Below are positions 7,401-15,108 of a DNA stretch of 64,000 nt, piece after piece. The stretch lies in assembly GCF_000479335.1 (NCBI RefSeq), contig NC_022584.1:930001-994000 (forward strand). Direction: 5' to 3'. Within the stretch, counting starts at the first letter, position 1; the number at the start of each line of letters is the position of its first letter. The notes under the pieces were generated by a model. That model was not told the DNA's origin, made no database searches, and was given only the letters and a program-made list of their open reading frames with translations. This DNA comes from Streptococcus ilei. GTDB taxonomy: Bacteria; Bacillota; Bacilli; Lactobacillales; Streptococcaceae. A program made the translations under genes and the position numbers.

Positions 7401-10261
7401 TCTTGTGGACGGTTGTCTACAACTGTGTCGTAGTCTTTGTCTACTGGTTGAGCTTTTTCGTCAGTTACATCTTCCTTGATGGTCTTGCCTTCTGTATCCA
7501 CATAGTGAACATAGACGTTACCCTTAGGTTCTTCTTTCACTTTGTATACATAGGTGACGTTCTTATCGCCTTCGATCACTTTACCTGTTGTAGGGTCTGT
7601 TGACTTGAGGTGACCTTGATCATCTACTTCACCGACAGTGTAGTTACCTGCTGGTACCAATTTATAAGTCTTACCTTCGAATTCAATCTCTTGTGGGCGG
7701 TTGTCTACCACTGTATCGTAGTCTTTATCCACTGGTTGAGCTTTTTCGTCAGTAACATCTGACTTGATGGTCTTGCCTTCTGTATCTACATAGTGAACAT
7801 AGACGTTACCCTTAGGCTCTTCTTTCAATTTGTAGATGTAGGTGACATTCTTATCTTGTTCAGCAACTTCTCCAGTTGTAGGATCTGAAGACTTCAAGTG
7901 ACCTTGGTCATCTACTTCACCAACTGTGTAGTTGCCTGCTGGTACCAATTCATAGGTCTTGCCATCTTTTTCTATTGTTTGTGGGCGGTTGTCTACGACT
8001 GTGTCATAGTGTTTGTTAATTGGCTGTTGATCTTCGTCAGTTACAGAATTTTTAAGGGTTGTTCCTTCAGTATCTTTATAGTGAACGAAGACATTTCCTT
8101 TAACATCAGACTTGACAAAGTAATAGTTCACATCAGTTGAAGGTTTAATCGCTGTTGGAATTGAGTAGTTGTTAGAGAATGATGCGTACCCCTTCAAATT
8201 AGAGTATACTTTTCCGTTTGGAGCTGTAGGATCATCTGCTACAGATCCGTCTGCTTGAATCACTGGAACTTTACCAGCAATGACATTGTAACTGTTGTTA
8301 CCAGCACCCGCAGGTGTCAATGATGTGCTTGGAGCACCTTTGAATGGACGTGGATAAGTGTGTAGAGTTCCATCCATTTGTTTATAAGTATCTGTCTCAG
8401 TAGTAGACGACCAACCACTGATAATGAGGGATTTACTTCCAGCAGTTTCGCTGACTTCAATATAGTAGTCGCCATTTTTGCTGTTTACTTTTGTAACTTT
8501 TGTCTCATCAGCCTTCCACTCTTCAGCAGCTTTGTTAACTTTACTTGTGTAGATGAGTGTATATTTCGATACATCTTCAGTACCAATATCTGATGTAGCA
8601 AAATTGTTCACTTGAGATGGATCAAGGGCGTAGAATTTCGTTACAGTTGAGCCATCAGTATCAACGATTTCAGAAATACGTTTCACGTAGTAGTGGTTGG
8701 CTCCACCTTGAAGTTCGACAAGTTTTTGTCCAACAACACCTTTACCAAGGATACCAGATGTTTTTTGAGTTGAGTCAGTTGTTGCTGCTACTTGTTTGTA
8801 ACCAGCAATCTCGCGATTGTTTGAAGCTGTGAATTGTTGCCCTGCAAGACCTGTTTGAGTATAGCTTGCAAGAACTGTTTCATTTCCAGTTGGTTTGTAT
8901 GGTTGTCCTTCTGTGTACTTGCTACTGTCAACAACTCTATAGTAAGTTGTTTGATCAGCTTTAGCATAAGGAACAGAGGTTTGAACGTTTTGTTTATCTT
9001 CACCTTCGTTACCTGGGTAGTTGGTATCACGAATTTGAAGTGTTTCATACTCAAGGTTCGCATTCACCAATGAGAAGGTTACGTTACCTGGATTAGTTCC
9101 GTTAGCAGCTGCGTATGTCAAAGTATTAGTTACATCAGAGTTGTTGTTGGTGATGTAGCTTGGAAGGGAGATATTGCTTTCTCCAGCTTTGAGGGTACGA
9201 GTGTAAACTTCTGATCCATCAGATTTCTTCACAATACGCAAGTAAACATCTGGATTAGTTGAAAGGCTACCAGTGATAGCTGAACGATCTACTGCAAGAG
9301 TAGCATAATAATCAAAGTTTGTTTTAGCTCCAGTAGCGTGGTTGGTTTTAAGGAATTGCCATACACCGAAAGTGAAACGATCAGCGTTTGGATCTAATGC
9401 ATAGCCTGCTTTGTTGAAGGCTGCATCTTCAATCGTTGCACCATTAGCATCTGAAATAACTGGGTTAGTAGCTACACTACCAGAAGTAGATGTTGAGATT
9501 GGTGCCAACTGAGCAGAAATTGCAGGTGCACCATTAACGGTTGTGTTTCCATTGAAACCTGCCGCCTTCAAGGTTTCCATCATGTCATCTACTGACTTGT
9601 TCAAGCGTGATCGTTGCTCAGCATATGATGGAGCATTCTCACCAGAATTGGTCGAAGCTTCTTTTGCTGGCAATTCTGATTGAACTTTAGCAACAGCCTC
9701 TTTGATAGCAGCTTTCTGTTCTGCATTTTGATGATTGGAAGCATATTTTTCTGCTATCTGATTCAATAATGCAGCCTCAGAAGCATTTTGTTCCAAAATA
9801 GCTTTATCATCCGATGCTACAGCACGTTCGACCACTTCAGATGAACTTACTGCTGAAGGTTGTGTTTCTGTAGCAGTTTCATTTTGAGGGGCTGAGACTT
9901 CTTTAGAGCCTTCTTCAGTTAATGGGGCAGCTTCAGGTGAAGTGGATGGAGCACTCACTGCCGTAGAGGAAGAAACTACTTCGTTTCCTACTTCATCCGC
10001 AAAGGTAGTATTTGCAACTGTAGTAGCACTTAGAACTGCCGCTGCCACTAAGATCCCTTTTACCAAGTGACGGCTCTTAGCAGAAACAGCATCTTCACGC
10101 ACCTCAGCTACAACTGTCTCTTCGACTTGACCACGAATCACTTTGAGCAAACCAAAGTTTGAAGTAGCTGCACGCAACCAGTTCTTACCTGACTTGATCA
10201 ACTTGAAACGAGTCACTCGATCAGTTTCACGGAATTCTCCGTTTGAACGTTTAAAAATCAT
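4496..10261 (-). CDS. Large MucBP-repeat adhesin, LPXTG-anchored, with KxYKxGKxW-type signal peptide
   Basis: A 1921-residue cell-wall surface protein. I use the ATG at 10261 (MIFKRSNGEFRETDRV) because AAGGAG lies 6 bases upstream; the frame also has a GTG nine codons earlier. Layout: a roughly 90-residue signal peptide carrying FKLIKSGKNWLRAATSNFG (KxYKxGKxW type) and ending near TTFADE; an N-terminal non-repeat region to about 710, presumably the binding part; ten MucBP-like domains at about 715-1690, of two types (GNVYVHYVDTEGKTIK and GEVVITYVDENGKEIE); a tract of about 23 copies of the octapeptide DKPVEPTP and variants; then LPNTG (about 1885), a hydrophobic helix and GRRKKEDEK. MucBP domains occur in mucin-binding proteins, but the ligand here is unknown. 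Part of the array is recently duplicated. Confidence 0.93.
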   Translation of the reverse strand: MIFKRSNGEFRETDRVTRFKLIKSGKNWLRAATSNFGLLKVIRGQVEETVVAEVREDAVSAKSRHLVKGILVAAAVLSATTVANTTFADEVGNEVVSSSTAVSAPSTSPEAAPLTEEGSKEVSAPQNETATETQPSAVSSSEVVERAVASDDKAILEQNASEAALLNQIAEKYASNHQNAEQKAAIKEAVAKVQSELPAKEASTNSGENAPSYAEQRSRLNKSVDDMMETLKAAGFNGNTTVNGAPAISAQLAPISTSTSGSVATNPVISDANGATIEDAAFNKAGYALDPNADRFTFGVWQFLKTNHATGAKTNFDYYATLAVDRSAITGSLSTNPDVYLRIVKKSDGSEVYTRTLKAGESNISLPSYITNNNSDVTNTLTYAAANGTNPGNVTFSLVNANLEYETLQIRDTNYPGNEGEDKQNVQTSVPYAKADQTTYYRVVDSSKYTEGQPYKPTGNETVLASYTQTGLAGQQFTASNNREIAGYKQVAATTDSTQKTSGILGKGVVGQKLVELQGGANHYYVKRISEIVDTDGSTVTKFYALDPSQVNNFATSDIGTEDVSKYTLIYTSKVNKAAEEWKADETKVTKVNSKNGDYYIEVSETAGSKSLIISGWSSTTETDTYKQMDGTLHTYPRPFKGAPSTSLTPAGAGNNSYNVIAGKVPVIQADGSVADDPTAPNGKVYSNLKGYASFSNNYSIPTAIKPSTDVNYYFVKSDVKGNVFVHYKDTEGTTLKNSVTDEDQQPINKHYDTVVDNRPQTIEKDGKTYELVPAGNYTVGEVDDQGHLKSSDPTTGEVAEQDKNVTYIYKLKEEPKGNVYVHYVDTEGKTIKSDVTDEKAQPVDKDYDTVVDNRPQEIEFEGKTYKLVPAGNYTVGEVDDQGHLKSTDPTTGKVIEGDKNVTYVYKVKEEPKGNVYVHYVDTEGKTIKEDVTDEKAQPVDKDYDTVVDNRPQEIEFEGKTYELVPAGNYTVGEVDKEGHLKSTDPTTGKVIEGDKNVTYVYKLKETPAEPKGNVYVHYVDTEGKTTEGKTIKSDVTDEEAQTVGKDYDTVVDNRPQEIEFEGKTYELVPAGNYTVGEVDDQGHLKSTDPTTGKVIEGDKNVTYVYKLKETPAEPKKGEVVITYVDENGKEIEKPRQDTPNSPYDTPYNTTEEGEKPNTIKTPDGKTYKIVPKGDYPVGKVDEDGHLESSDPVKGKVDKPKSTITYVYKEVKGNVYVHYVDTEGKTIKSDVTDEEAQTVGKDYDTVVDNRPQEIEFEGKTYELVPAGNYTVGEVDDQGHLKSTDPTTGKVIEGDKNVTYVYKLKETPAEPKKGEVVITYVDENGKEIEKPRQDTPNSPYDTPYNTTEEGEKPNTIKTPDGKTYKIVPKGDYPVGKVDEDGHLESSDPVKGKVDKPKSTITYVYKEVKGNVYVHYVDTEGKTIKSDVTDEEAQTVGKDYDTVVDNRPQEIEFEGKTYELVPAGNYTVGEVDDQGHLKSTDPTTGKVIEGDKNVTYVYKLKETPAEPKKGEVVITYVDENGKEIEKPRQDTPNSPYDTPYNTTEEGEKPNTIKTPDGKTYKIVPKGDYPVGKVDEDGHLESSDPVKGKVDKPKSTITYVYKEVKGNVYVHYVDTEGKTIKSDVTDEEAQPVDKDYDTVVDNRPQEIEFEGKTYELVPAGNYTVGEVDDQGHLKSTDPTTGKVIEGNKNVTYVYKLKETPDKPVEPTPDKPVEPTPDKPVEPTPDKPVEPTPDKPVEPTPDKPVEPTPDKPVEPTPDKPVEPTPDKPVEPTPDKPVEPTPDKPVEPTPDKPVEPTPDKPVEPTPDKPVEPTPDKPVEPTPDKPVEPTPDKPVNPTPDKPVDPTPDKPVNPTPDKPVDPTPGKPVDPTPGKPVNPTPGKPVDPTSGKGQLPNTGETTSVGSTVLGLVAGLVGFVAFGRRKKEDEK
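4618..5178 (-). repeat. 24-bp tandem repeat coding the Pro-rich wall-spanning tract
   Basis: About 23 units of 24 bp encode DKPVEPTP, with degenerate units (NPTP, DPTP, GKP) at the wall-proximal end and more uniform units toward the MucBP domains. Copy number is likely to vary between strains by slippage. Confidence 0.93.
5431..7185 (-). repeat. Three tandem near-identical 585-bp units inside the adhesin gene
   Basis: The same sequence starts at 5431, 6016 and 6601, exactly 585 bp apart. Each unit encodes 195 residues, one pair of MucBP-like domains (a GNVYVHY type and a GEVVITY type). The identity over long stretches shows recent duplication or gene conversion, while flanking MucBP domains have diverged. 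Confidence 0.95.
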
Positions 10262-10292
10262 TTGATTCTCCTTAATTTTTATTTTCACCTAT

Positions 10293-10320
10293 ATTATACC
10301 TTTTTCCTGTACTTATGCAA
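10293..10320 (-). promoter_or_regulatory. Promoter of the adhesin gene
   Basis: Minus strand: -35 TTGCAT (10315-10320), 16-base spacer, -10 TATAAT (10293-10298). It sits about 30 bases before the ATG at 10261. Confidence 0.75.
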
Positions 10321-10381
10321 GCGTTTTAATATTTTTCGTATTCATCATCAAGGTGGAAGCTTCTAAAATCATTCAAACAAA

Positions 10382-10411
10382 TAAAAAAAGCTACCCGAAG
10401 GTAGCTTTCAT
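10382..10411 (-). terminator. Terminator of rplA
   Basis: Stem AAAGCTACC / GGTAGCTTT with a CGAA tetraloop just after the rplA stop; on the minus strand it runs into TTTTTT. Confidence 0.85.
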
Positions 10412-10417
10412 TTCTAA

Positions 10418-11107
10418 TTAAAGTGAGTTAACATCCACTTTGATACCAGGACCTTGAGTTGTAGTCAAAGTCAAGCTAGTTACGTAAGTACCTTTAGCTG
10501 TAGCTGGTTTTGCTTTTTGAATAACATCGTTGAAAGCTTTGAAGTTTTCAACCAATTTATCAGCGTCAAATGACACTTTACCGATGATCGCTTGAACGAT
10601 ACCTGCACGGTCTGCACGGTAAGTGATTTTACCACCTTTAGACTCTTCAACTGCTTTAGCAACATCCATTGTTACAGTACCAGTCTTAGGGTTTGGCATC
10701 AAGTTACGTGGTCCAAGGACACGTCCAAGACGTCCAACAAGAGCCATCATGTCAGGTGTAGCGATAACTACGTCGAAGTCCAACCAACCATCGTTGATTT
10801 TCGCAACAAGGTCATCTTCACCTACGAAGTCTGCACCAGCAGCTTTTGCTTCTTCAGCTTTTGCACCACGTGCAAATACAAGAACGCGAGCTGTTTTACC
10901 AGTTCCGTTTGGCAATACCATTGCACCACGGATTTGTTGGTCAGCTTTTTTCACGTCGATGTTCAAGTTGTATGCAACTTCTACAGTTGCGTCAAATTTT
11001 GCAAAGTTAGTTTCTTTTGCAAGAGCTACAGCTTCTTCTACGCTGTATGCTTTTGTGCTGTCAATTTTTTCAAGTGCAGCACGAAGTTGTTTGCTTTTTT
11101 TAGCCAT
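10418..11107 (-). CDS. rplA: 50S ribosomal protein L1
   Basis: A 229-residue L1 protein that binds the L1 stalk of 23S rRNA and, in many bacteria, represses its own mRNA. Full length with typical motifs: [42 protein letters not shown], and [19 protein letters not shown] at about 120-140. The start ATG has an AAGGAG site. It follows rplK with a 97-base gap that carries its own L1-site-like structure. Confidence 0.98.
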   Translation of the reverse strand: MAKKSKQLRAALEKIDSTKAYSVEEAVALAKETNFAKFDATVEVAYNLNIDVKKADQQIRGAMVLPNGTGKTARVLVFARGAKAEEAKAAGADFVGEDDLVAKINDGWLDFDVVIATPDMMALVGRLGRVLGPRNLMPNPKTGTVTMDVAKAVEESKGGKITYRADRAGIVQAIIGKVSFDADKLVENFKAFNDVIQKAKPATAKGTYVTSLTLTTTQGPGIKVDVNSL

Positions 11108-11127
11108 TTTATCTTTCTCCTTGTAAT

Positions 11128-11154
11128 GTGGTCATATCGATTTTCATCTCCCAC
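11128..11154 (-). promoter_or_regulatory. Putative L1-binding mRNA structure before rplA
   Basis: On the minus strand, GTGGGAG starts and GACCAC ends a short hairpin: outer pairs GTGG/CCAC, asymmetric GA and GATATGA internal segments, inner GAT-GAAA-ATC. This copies the L1 target in 23S rRNA (GGUGGGAG ... GAAAUACCACC). It ends 20 bases before the rplA ATG, close to the AAGGAG site, so L1 binding could block translation. Confidence 0.55.
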
Positions 11155-11204
11155 GTCACTCGTCTCATGATCAAGTGTATTGCGGGCAAATAGGATTGTT
11201 ACAA

Positions 11205-11630
11205 TTAGTCAGTAACAGTGAATCCCATAGAACGAGCAGTACCTTCGATCATACGCATTGCAGACTCAATGTTTGCAGCGTTCAAATCTGGCATCTTAGT
11301 TTCAGCAATTTCTTGTACTTGTGCACGAGTAACTGTTGCAACTTTCGTTTTGTTAGGTGTACCTGATCCTTTTTCAACACCTGCAGCTTTTTTCAAAAGA
11401 ACAGCAGCTGGTGGTGTTTTTGTAACGAAATCAAATGATTTATCTTCATAAACAGTGATCACAACTGGGATAATCATACCAGCTTGGTCAGCTGTACGAG
11501 CGTTAAACTCTTTAGTGAATCCCATGATGTTGATACCTGCTTGACCAAGTGCTGGTCCAACCGGTGGAGCTGGAGTAGCTTTACCAGCAGGGATTTGCAA
11601 TTTTACAAGTTTTTCGACTTTTTTAGCCAT
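11205..11630 (-). CDS. rplK: 50S ribosomal protein L11
   Basis: A 141-residue L11 that shapes the GTPase-associated centre and is needed for RelA activation by stalled ribosomes. Textbook motifs: [30 protein letters not shown] near the start, [14 protein letters not shown], then [29 protein letters not shown] at the end. The start has an AAGGAGG site. It is the first gene of the rplK-rplA operon. Confidence 0.98.
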   Translation of the reverse strand: MAKKVEKLVKLQIPAGKATPAPPVGPALGQAGINIMGFTKEFNARTADQAGMIIPVVITVYEDKSFDFVTKTPPAAVLLKKAAGVEKGSGTPNKTKVATVTRAQVQEIAETKMPDLNAANIESAMRMIEGTARSMGFTVTD

Positions 11631-11645
11631 TTCTTAAATCCTCCT

Positions 11646-11686
11646 TTGTGGTTTTGGCGGTAATTACAGATTTTTACCTCCCACAA
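11646..11686 (-). promoter_or_regulatory. Putative L1-binding leader before rplK
   Basis: On the minus strand TTGTGGGAGGT ... ACCGCCAAAACCACAA forms outer TTGTGG/CCACAA and inner GGT/ACC pairs separated by an asymmetric loop, resembling the 23S rRNA L1 site. The distal strand lies directly before AAGGAGG, so binding could hide the ribosome site. A GTATGC/GCATAC hairpin precedes it. Confidence 0.55.
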
Positions 11687-11709
11687 GTATGCTCTGCGCA
11701 TACCTTTCT

Positions 11710-11737
11710 ATTATACACTATTTTCTTCCGAATGCAA
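11710..11737 (-). promoter_or_regulatory. Promoter of rplK-rplA
   Basis: Minus strand: -35 TTGCAT (11732-11737), 16-base spacer, perfect -10 TATAAT (11710-11715). The leader to the rplK ATG is about 75 bases. Confidence 0.75.
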
Positions 11738-11790
11738 GAAAAAATTTCATTTTCATCACACTTTTTTTTCTTTTGTGATAAAATGGAGGT

Positions 11791-12135
11791 ATGTTAATAA
11801 AAGTTGCTTCCCTTGTATTTATTTTTTTGACCCTCATTCTCAGTGGGATTATTATTCGAGTCTTTAAACTGCGCCGTTATGGCTGGAATTTTGCCGACCT
11901 GGCTTTTCCTCTGTTCGCGCTAGAGTACTATTTAATTTCAGATGCGGCTTACTACCATAATTTGTTGCCTCAATTATTATTGGCCTTGTCTCTTCTAGCT
12001 ATTGGCTTAACCACTTATTTTTTGAAAAAGAGACGCAGTTTTTACTATCCAAAGTTTTTTAAGTACTTTTGGCGAGCAGGCTTCCTCATTACCTTTTTCC
12101 TTTACCTCATTATGACAATCAGTCTCTTCATCTGA
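11791..12135 (+). CDS. DUF3397 family membrane protein
   Basis: A 114-residue integral membrane protein with four hydrophobic helices (about 1-24, 36-50, 58-76, 92-112) separated by Arg/Lys-rich turns (FKLRRYGWNF, LKKRRSFYYPKF). It matches what I know as DUF3397 in streptococci, with no known function. The start ATG directly follows GGAGGT. A -10-like TAAAAT ends 7 bases before the ATG, so a transcript from it would be almost leaderless. Confidence 0.8.
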   Translation: MLIKVASLVFIFLTLILSGIIIRVFKLRRYGWNFADLAFPLFALEYYLISDAAYYHNLLPQLLLALSLLAIGLTTYFLKKRRSFYYPKFFKYFWRAGFLITFFLYLIMTISLFI

Positions 12136-12146
12136 AATATAACAAT

Positions 12147-12193
12147 AAAAAAACGGTATGAACTAAAATCATAGTTCATACTGTTTTTTTTTT
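12147..12193. terminator. Bidirectional terminator between DUF3397 and the P-type ATPase
   Basis: Stem ACGGTATGAACTA / TAGTTCATACTGT with A-run and T-run flanks on both strands; it reaches the stop codon of the ATPase gene. Confidence 0.85.
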
Positions 12194-14537
12194 ATTTTAT
12201 TCTAGACTTATGCCGATGGGTCACCAAGCTATAGACAAGACGATTCATCAACCATAAGACTCCTTCCATGACCAACCCTAAGACAAGGGTCAAGATCCAA
12301 CCAGTAAAATGAAGACGACTGAGATTGAAAATGGAAGAAAAAACAAAGACCGATAAAGAAAAACCTGCCACATTAAGAAGAATGATTCCCAATTTCACAT
12401 GATTAAAGGGAAGACTGAGTTGGTATACTTTTGTAAATCCAATCAAAGCCAGCAAGTAGATGGAGATGGTCGAAATCTCTCCCTGACTTAATCCAAGGAA
12501 AGGACCCAGAACCACAAGGAAAAGGACTGAAATGAGATTGGTCAAGGCAGCCGGAAGAGCTTGCTCTATCACAGTCTCAACAAAGTCTCCTTCTATCCGG
12601 GCACGATTCTTCTCCAAGGCTAGTAAGAAACCGGGGATTCCAATGGTAAATCCACTGATCAAGGACATTTGAGAAGCCTGAATGGGATAAGTGAAACTAA
12701 AGAGAATAGCCAGTATAGCCAACAAAATTGAAAAGATATTCTTGACCAAAAAGAGACTGGCCGAACGCTGAATATTGTTAACCACTCGGCGACCTTCATC
12801 CACAATCGACGGCATGTGTGAGAAGTCTGAATCTAAAAGCACAACCTGAGCTACCTTTTTGGTCGCATCATGCCCCGTATTCATGGCAATACTACAATCT
12901 GCTTTTTTCATAGCGAGGATATCATTGACCCCATCCCCTGTCATCCCAACCTTATGGCCATCCGCTTGCAAGCTCTCTACGAGGATTTGTTTTTGTTCTG
13001 GACTAACTCGTCCAAAGACTGTGTAGATTCGTACCGCCTCTACTACCTCCTCACGCGTCCTGAGCTGACTCGCATCTACGACTTGATCCGCATCTGGAAT
13101 GCCTGCTTTCTGAGCTACGGCAGCAACTGTCACAGGATGATCCCCTGAAATAACCTTGATGGTCACCCCTTGTTTTTGGAAATAAGCAAAGGTTTCAGGA
13201 GCAGTCGTTCGTACAGGATTCTCCAAGACCAGGGCTAGAAGAGGGAGGACTGGAGCTTCTAATACTTCCGTCAACTGTTCCCCCTGGTATTGCCCAAAAA
13301 TGAGAACACGCGCCCCTCGTTCAATCTCTCGCTGCCACACTTCTTGGTAAGCATCGAGATCATCTCTCAGCAAAACATCTGGTGCCCCTAATAGGTAAAT
13401 CCCTTGTTGGAACTGAAGGCCCCCAAATTTCTTCTTAGATGAAAAAGGTAGGCGGTCTTGAACGGGCCATACTTGGGCGGGTTGGACAGAGTGATACTGC
13501 CGAATGGCCGAGATGGTATCATTCTGATCTTCACTTGCTTGGAGATAGTGACTTAATATTTCTTTGCCTTCTTTTTCCTCTAGCACCAAGGGTAGAAGCT
13601 CACTCACTTGCATCCTGTGTTCGGTAATGGTTCCCGTCTTATCTAGACAGAGGACGTCGATACGGGATAGGGTTTCAATCCCCTTCATACTGTTGAGTAG
13701 GACCTTTTGAAGGGCTAAACGGGTTGCCCCAAGCACCAAGGCCAGAGTCATTAAGAGGTAGAGACCTTCTGGAATCATCCCAATGATGGCACCGACCATA
13801 GAGGTGATGCTAACTTTGAGGGTTTCGTGATTTCCTAGATAGCTCTGCAAGAACAACAGTAAGCCAATCGGGATGAGAATCATTCCGATCATTCGGACAA
13901 GACCGTCCACTGCATGAACCATTTCGGATTCTTCGTGTCCCTTGACTTTTTTTGCAGAGAGACTCAGCTGATTAATATAAGACGCATCGCCTACTTGTTC
14001 CAAGACCGCAACTGCCTGGCCTGAAATAACAAAACTTCCTGACATGAGTGTCTGATGCTCAGCTTTAGGGATTTCATCTGCTTCTCCTGTCAATTGAGAC
14101 TCATCGACCATGATCGAGCCATCTAGAATCTTGGCATCCGCATAGATCTGATCCCCCGCTTGGAACAAGACGACATCTCCCTCTACCACCTGATGAACAG
14201 GAAGGTCTAACCGTTCTCCTTCACGAATCACTCGAGCTTTCTCCACTTGAAGGAGACGCATCTTATTCAAAATCCGACGGGACCGCAATTCTTGAACAAT
14301 CCCGATCAAGGAGTTAACGACGACAATAGGAACAAATAACATATTGTTCCAAGACCGTACTAGTATCAATAAAATAGCTAAAATACCAAAGACTAGGTTG
14401 AAATAAGTGAAGACATTTGAATAAACAATCTCTCTCGTCGACTTTTCTGCCGTAATGGTTACTCGATTTTGTTTGCCTTCTCTGATTCGGCTTTGGACTT
14501 GCTCATTCGTTAGCCCGCTATAGCGCTTCTCTTCCAT
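12192..14537 (-). CDS. Cation-translocating P-type ATPase, substrate not certain
   Basis: A 781-residue P-type ATPase in the plasma membrane. Motifs: actuator LTGEADEIP (about 149-157), transmembrane-4 PEGL (256-259), phosphorylation site LCLDKTGTIT (D299), hinge MTGDGVNDILAMKKADCSIAMN. The PEGL motif is of the Ca2+/Mn2+ type rather than the MgtA type seen in the second ATPase of this window. It has no heavy-metal-binding N-terminal domain and is shorter than PacL-type pumps (about 880-900). A substrate cannot be read from sequence. The upstream gap is 84 bases and the site GAAGAAA is weak. Confidence 0.88.
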   Translation of the reverse strand: MEEKRYSGLTNEQVQSRIREGKQNRVTITAEKSTREIVYSNVFTYFNLVFGILAILLILVRSWNNMLFVPIVVVNSLIGIVQELRSRRILNKMRLLQVEKARVIREGERLDLPVHQVVEGDVVLFQAGDQIYADAKILDGSIMVDESQLTGEADEIPKAEHQTLMSGSFVISGQAVAVLEQVGDASYINQLSLSAKKVKGHEESEMVHAVDGLVRMIGMILIPIGLLLFLQSYLGNHETLKVSITSMVGAIIGMIPEGLYLLMTLALVLGATRLALQKVLLNSMKGIETLSRIDVLCLDKTGTITEHRMQVSELLPLVLEEKEGKEILSHYLQASEDQNDTISAIRQYHSVQPAQVWPVQDRLPFSSKKKFGGLQFQQGIYLLGAPDVLLRDDLDAYQEVWQREIERGARVLIFGQYQGEQLTEVLEAPVLPLLALVLENPVRTTAPETFAYFQKQGVTIKVISGDHPVTVAAVAQKAGIPDADQVVDASQLRTREEVVEAVRIYTVFGRVSPEQKQILVESLQADGHKVGMTGDGVNDILAMKKADCSIAMNTGHDATKKVAQVVLLDSDFSHMPSIVDEGRRVVNNIQRSASLFLVKNIFSILLAILAILFSFTYPIQASQMSLISGFTIGIPGFLLALEKNRARIEGDFVETVIEQALPAALTNLISVLFLVVLGPFLGLSQGEISTISIYLLALIGFTKVYQLSLPFNHVKLGIILLNVAGFSLSVFVFSSIFNLSRLHFTGWILTLVLGLVMEGVLWLMNRLVYSLVTHRHKSRIK

Positions 14538-14621
14538 ATTTTCTTCTTTCTTTTTTCTGTATCTAGTTTAGCAAAAAGAATATCTTCTTGCTTCAGACTA
14601 GAGAACGAAGATTCTGTAGAC

Positions 14622-15008
14622 CTATTCGTGAAGTTCAAGAGGCAAGCCATCTGGATCAAAGAAGAAGGCCATTTTGCGCCCATCAAAATCATCCACCCGT
14701 AGCTCTGTATGAGGGATTCCTAATTGATCAAACTCTGCTAGACAGGCTTGAACGTCTTCTACTCGAAAAGCCAGATGACGGAGACCGGTATGCTCTGGAT
14801 GAGGGAGAAAGGGTCTCTTTGGAGCATCTGGTTTGATAAATATTTCCAAGGTCAGATTTCCCTTTCGAATATTAAAGAGAATATCCTGCTTTTCAGGCCG
14901 ATGGTGTTCGTCTAAAGGTTCAAAGCCTAATTTGTCGACATAAAATTCTCTGGTTTTATCATAATCGTGTCCAATAATGGCAATATGGTGAATAGTATCG
15001 AGCTGCAT
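14622..15008 (-). CDS. VOC (glyoxalase/bleomycin resistance) family protein
   Basis: A 128-residue vicinal-oxygen-chelate protein with the paired beta-alpha-beta-beta-beta modules: HHIAIIGHDYDKTREFYVDKLGF (about 6-28) and GLRHLAFRVEDVQACLAEFDQLGI. Putative metal ligands are His7 or His8, a Glu in LTLEIF, His in LRHLAF, and Glu in LPLELHE. It may be a lactoylglutathione lyase-like or dioxygenase-like enzyme; the substrate is unknown. I use ATG 15008 (MQLDTIHH) because GGAGA precedes it; the longer frame runs through the ftsK terminator. Confidence 0.85.
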   Translation of the reverse strand: MQLDTIHHIAIIGHDYDKTREFYVDKLGFEPLDEHHRPEKQDILFNIRKGNLTLEIFIKPDAPKRPFLPHPEHTGLRHLAFRVEDVQACLAEFDQLGIPHTELRVDDFDGRKMAFFFDPDGLPLELHE

Positions 15009-15034
15009 CTGCTCTCCTTTTCTTTTTTTCGTAA

Positions 15035-15063
15035 ACAAAACCTGCCCCTTGTACAGGCAGGCT
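15035..15063 (-). terminator. Terminator after ftsK
   Basis: Minus strand AAAGCCTGCC, loop, GGCAGGTTTTGTTT; the arms pair with one bulge, followed by T-rich sequence. It lies between the ftsK stop and the VOC gene start. Confidence 0.7.
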
Positions 15064-15108
15064 TTTGCTATTGTCAACTATCTCATTCCTTCTTCATTTA
15101 AAGAAAGA

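Noticed and set aside
5681..7603. Repeated plus-strand frames of 93 to 103 residues opposite the MucBP array
   Set aside because: They are identical because the 585-bp units are; no ribosome site, and the frame is set by the coding strand.
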